Assembly (NCBI GenBank): GCA_001986395.2
Contig: MQVO02000170.1
Span: 1-17,971, forward strand
Direction of reading: 5' to 3'
Length of the DNA stretch: 17,971 bases
From: Irpex lacteus
Taxonomy: Eukaryota > Basidiomycota > Agaricomycetes > Polyporales > Irpicaceae
Part shown: positions 15,918-17,971 of the stretch, in pieces
Layout of the letters: every line of letters starts with the position of its first letter
Position numbering within the stretch: position 1 is the first letter of the stretch
Program-made: the position numbers and the translations under genes
Notes under the pieces: generated by a model
Databases searched by the model: none
Told to the model about the DNA's origin: nothing
What the model saw: only the letters and a program-made list of their open reading frames with translations

Positions 15918-17627
15918 ATGGTCACCGTTCGCCCCTCCTCCACTACCACCAACAGCGGCAGCGATGCCAACCTTCCTTCCATCGTCAACAACGCTGCGCC
16001 TGACCTCTCGTCGACAGAGAGGCAGGGCAACGACTCCGACGGTGAGTCCTTCGATCATCTCAGCGATGGCATGGAGAACCTCTCCCTTGGGTAAGCGTAC
16101 CTCATACTCTCATCGGTGGAGTAGCTCACATTGTGGCACAGCAGCCAAGGTGGCAATGCTAGTGTTGCAAACATGTCTGGCAGCACAGCCGTCGATGCTC
16201 ACACGACCGTTGTCGACGCCGCCTCTGTTACCGACGTCAACAACGCCTCGACCACCACCACCACCTCGACCACCACTGTCGACAGCGCGTCCACCGCCGA
16301 TGCCGCTACTGCCAGGGCCAACACGACGCGCAGTACCAGCACAAACCCCACTGCCGGCACAAATATCAACACGGACGTGGGAAATAACGGTAATGTGGGT
16401 ACTAATGGCGGCCAAGACGCCCTCACGAATGCCTTGTGGGGTCTGTGCTGGCCTAACGAAGCGATCGACGGATATCAGGTGAACATCCCTTCGTGGATGC
16501 TTTACCACAATTCGTTTTATATCGTCTTCCACGGCCGGGAGACAGGTGTCTTCACTGGAGTGGTAAGCACCGCAAATAATTTCTTTATCTCATTGACTAA
16601 CTAAGTCGTCTACGGCAGGTCGCAGGCTGCTCAGCAAGTGAACGGCTTTAGTTGCAATTCGCACATTAGCCATCACTCGGCTGAGACGACCTTGACAGAG
16701 TGGCAGGCTGCCTGCCGCGATGGACGTGTGACTCGTCCAACCTCAAACAACTCCATCTTCCCTCGATTCGTCACCATTCCCGAGCTTCTCAGACGCAACG
16801 ACGAGCCTTTGACGAGGGCTGCGATTTCCGAGCAGAGGGCTCATGCCAATCTGTTTGGCGTTCGTGGCCCTCGTGCGCCTCCTGCTGCCCCAGCCTCGGC
16901 ACGCGTTCTTCCTAGTGGAAGGACTGAGCGCGCATCTGTCACAACAAATGAGCACCCACCGACTAATAACGCCCGTGATGATGGATCGGCCGCATCAGCT
17001 CCCTCAGCCAATACTACGGCTCGATCTAGGCAATCCAGCTCCAACACTCGATCGACGGCTCCTTCGAACGCTCTGCCGCAGCCTTCTCCCATCCGTGCAT
17101 TCCGCCCTCCTGACAGGTCTGACAGGCGTGGGTTCCACCCTGCCCCCATCGACACACCTCGGTATCATCTGTCTGGCAAGGATCTTGCCTCTTCGAGTGT
17201 CGCGGAGTCGACTCGCACACCGCGGAGGACGTTTGGCTGCCGCGGAGTCCCCTTGCACTCCGCCCAGTCGCCCTGAGTCTTCTCGTGGCTCTGTTGCGTC
17301 GGTTCCACGCCCCTCCTCTCCCGCTCTTTCCCAGTCGTCTCAGATGAGTGCCGCCAAGCCGTGCCCCGCCCTCTGTCTTTGGTAGCATGCGCAGAGGCCC
17401 AGCATTCCGTTGTCATCGGTCGGTCGACGCCCTGGCGTGTACACAAACGTGTGAGTTACTGTTGCTTGCGTACCATTCATCTTTTGTTGATCCGTTGTTT
17501 AGACAACAATGGCAGGATGCCATGACGAGCTCTAAGGAAGGTTGGGGCCTGGCCCTTTGCCAGAACTGGGGAAGACGCCATCGAGGCTTACCTCGCCTTC
17601 GAAAGCGACGTCAGAATCGTGATGTAA
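15918..17627 (+). CDS. Protein with RNase H1 N-terminal-like (viroplasmin-like) domain; 3' half possibly frame-broken
   Basis: Exons 15918-16090, 16142-16562 and 16626 onwards, with introns of 51 and 63 bp (GTAAGC donors, CTAAC branch in the second), join in frame. Residues 1-175 are Ser/Thr/Asn/Asp-rich. Residues about 180-240 (SFYIVFHGRETGVFTGV, then VNGFSCNSHISHHSAETTLTEW) fit the small domain that binds RNA-DNA hybrids in RNase H1; the intron lies inside it. No RNase H catalytic part follows; instead there is a Ser/Pro/Arg-rich region. The frame meets a TGA at 17274, stays open again from 17277 to 17450 (QHSVVIGRSTPWRVHKR), then a 51-90 bp intron (GTGAGT donor at 17451) leads to an exon where GWGLALCQNWG and EDAIEAYLAFESDVRIVM sit in different frames, the latter ending at 17627. 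If the TGA is real, the product has 216 + 198 = 414 residues. A pseudogene, sequence errors or missed introns are all possible. Confidence 0.5.
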
Positions 17628-17971
17628 GTATGGAACCGCGTGGCAAAATGCTCCGGTCTCGTTTTTTTTTTGAGTTCACTAAGCCGTAATCATACACGAT
17701 GCTCTTGTCTCTGCTCTCTTTCCTCTCGTCGACTCGTGTCTTCATGTGTACACTAGATATCCTTCCCCCCCTCTGTGCCCCGCTCCGTGTCTTCCTGTCT
17801 GTGTCTTCTCGTTGACTATAGCCCATAGACGCTGTAGTATGTAGTGCTTACATTCATCTGTATTGCACCCCGTATAGAATTTGTGTGTTGCTGTGTATCC
17901 ACATGATGCTGTGTGAACCCGTTTATTGAGATCGCCATGTAAACGTGATTGGGCGCCTATTTCAATTCACT
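17628..17971. other. 3' flank of the plus-strand gene
   Basis: No gene is seen. A T10 tract lies at about 17662-17671 and pyrimidine-rich sequence runs from 17700 to 17815. It probably holds the 3' untranslated region of the plus-strand gene. Confidence 0.4.

Overview
The window reads like a gene-family-rich, partly repetitive stretch of a basidiomycete genome, probably an agaricomycete. The reasons are genes cut by many introns of 46-65 bp with GT..AG ends and CTRAY-like branch sites, an F-box protein of a type I recognise from mushroom-forming fungi, and long charged, disordered proteins resembling lineage-specific agaricomycete families. No database search was possible. Every gene model below was built by hand from splice signals and frame continuity.

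Layout. Six genes lie on the minus strand, in the order 1-544 (cut by the window edge), 1068-2267 (Zn2Cys6-like cysteine cluster), 2930-3873 (unknown), 4180-5563 (F-box), 9106-11065 (disordered) and 11877-15597 (agaricomycete orphan family). A seventh gene runs divergently on the plus strand from 15918 and carries a domain resembling the RNase H1 N-terminal (viroplasmin-like) fold. Its 3' half has frame problems. The multi-exon minus models close in frame with exact codon counts: 340, 259, 442, 613 and 831 residues.

The interval 5564-9105 has no convincing protein gene. It holds three tRNA-like (SINE-like) sequences, two of them with long hairpins of unrelated sequence at the same place, a roughly 425-bp direct duplication plus a diverged third part, and several short tandem arrays. 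A likely solo LTR of about 1 kb (13658-14682) appears to sit inside an intron of the 831-residue gene, flanked by ACCGC on both sides. With it removed, the intron would be 45 bp and the coding frame stays open.

The most striking signal is a dispersed 26-bp palindromic element, CCGATA-N14-TATCGG. It occurs ten times between 735 and 8644, always with exactly 14 bp between the half-sites and always outside the accepted coding models. Chance expectation for the whole window is about 0.001 copies. Three copies lie 184-203 bp upstream of a start codon and two are carried by the duplicated repeat. I know of no described element with this form, and it is the best candidate here for something new: a dimeric protein-binding site, a recombination site or a miniature mobile palindrome.
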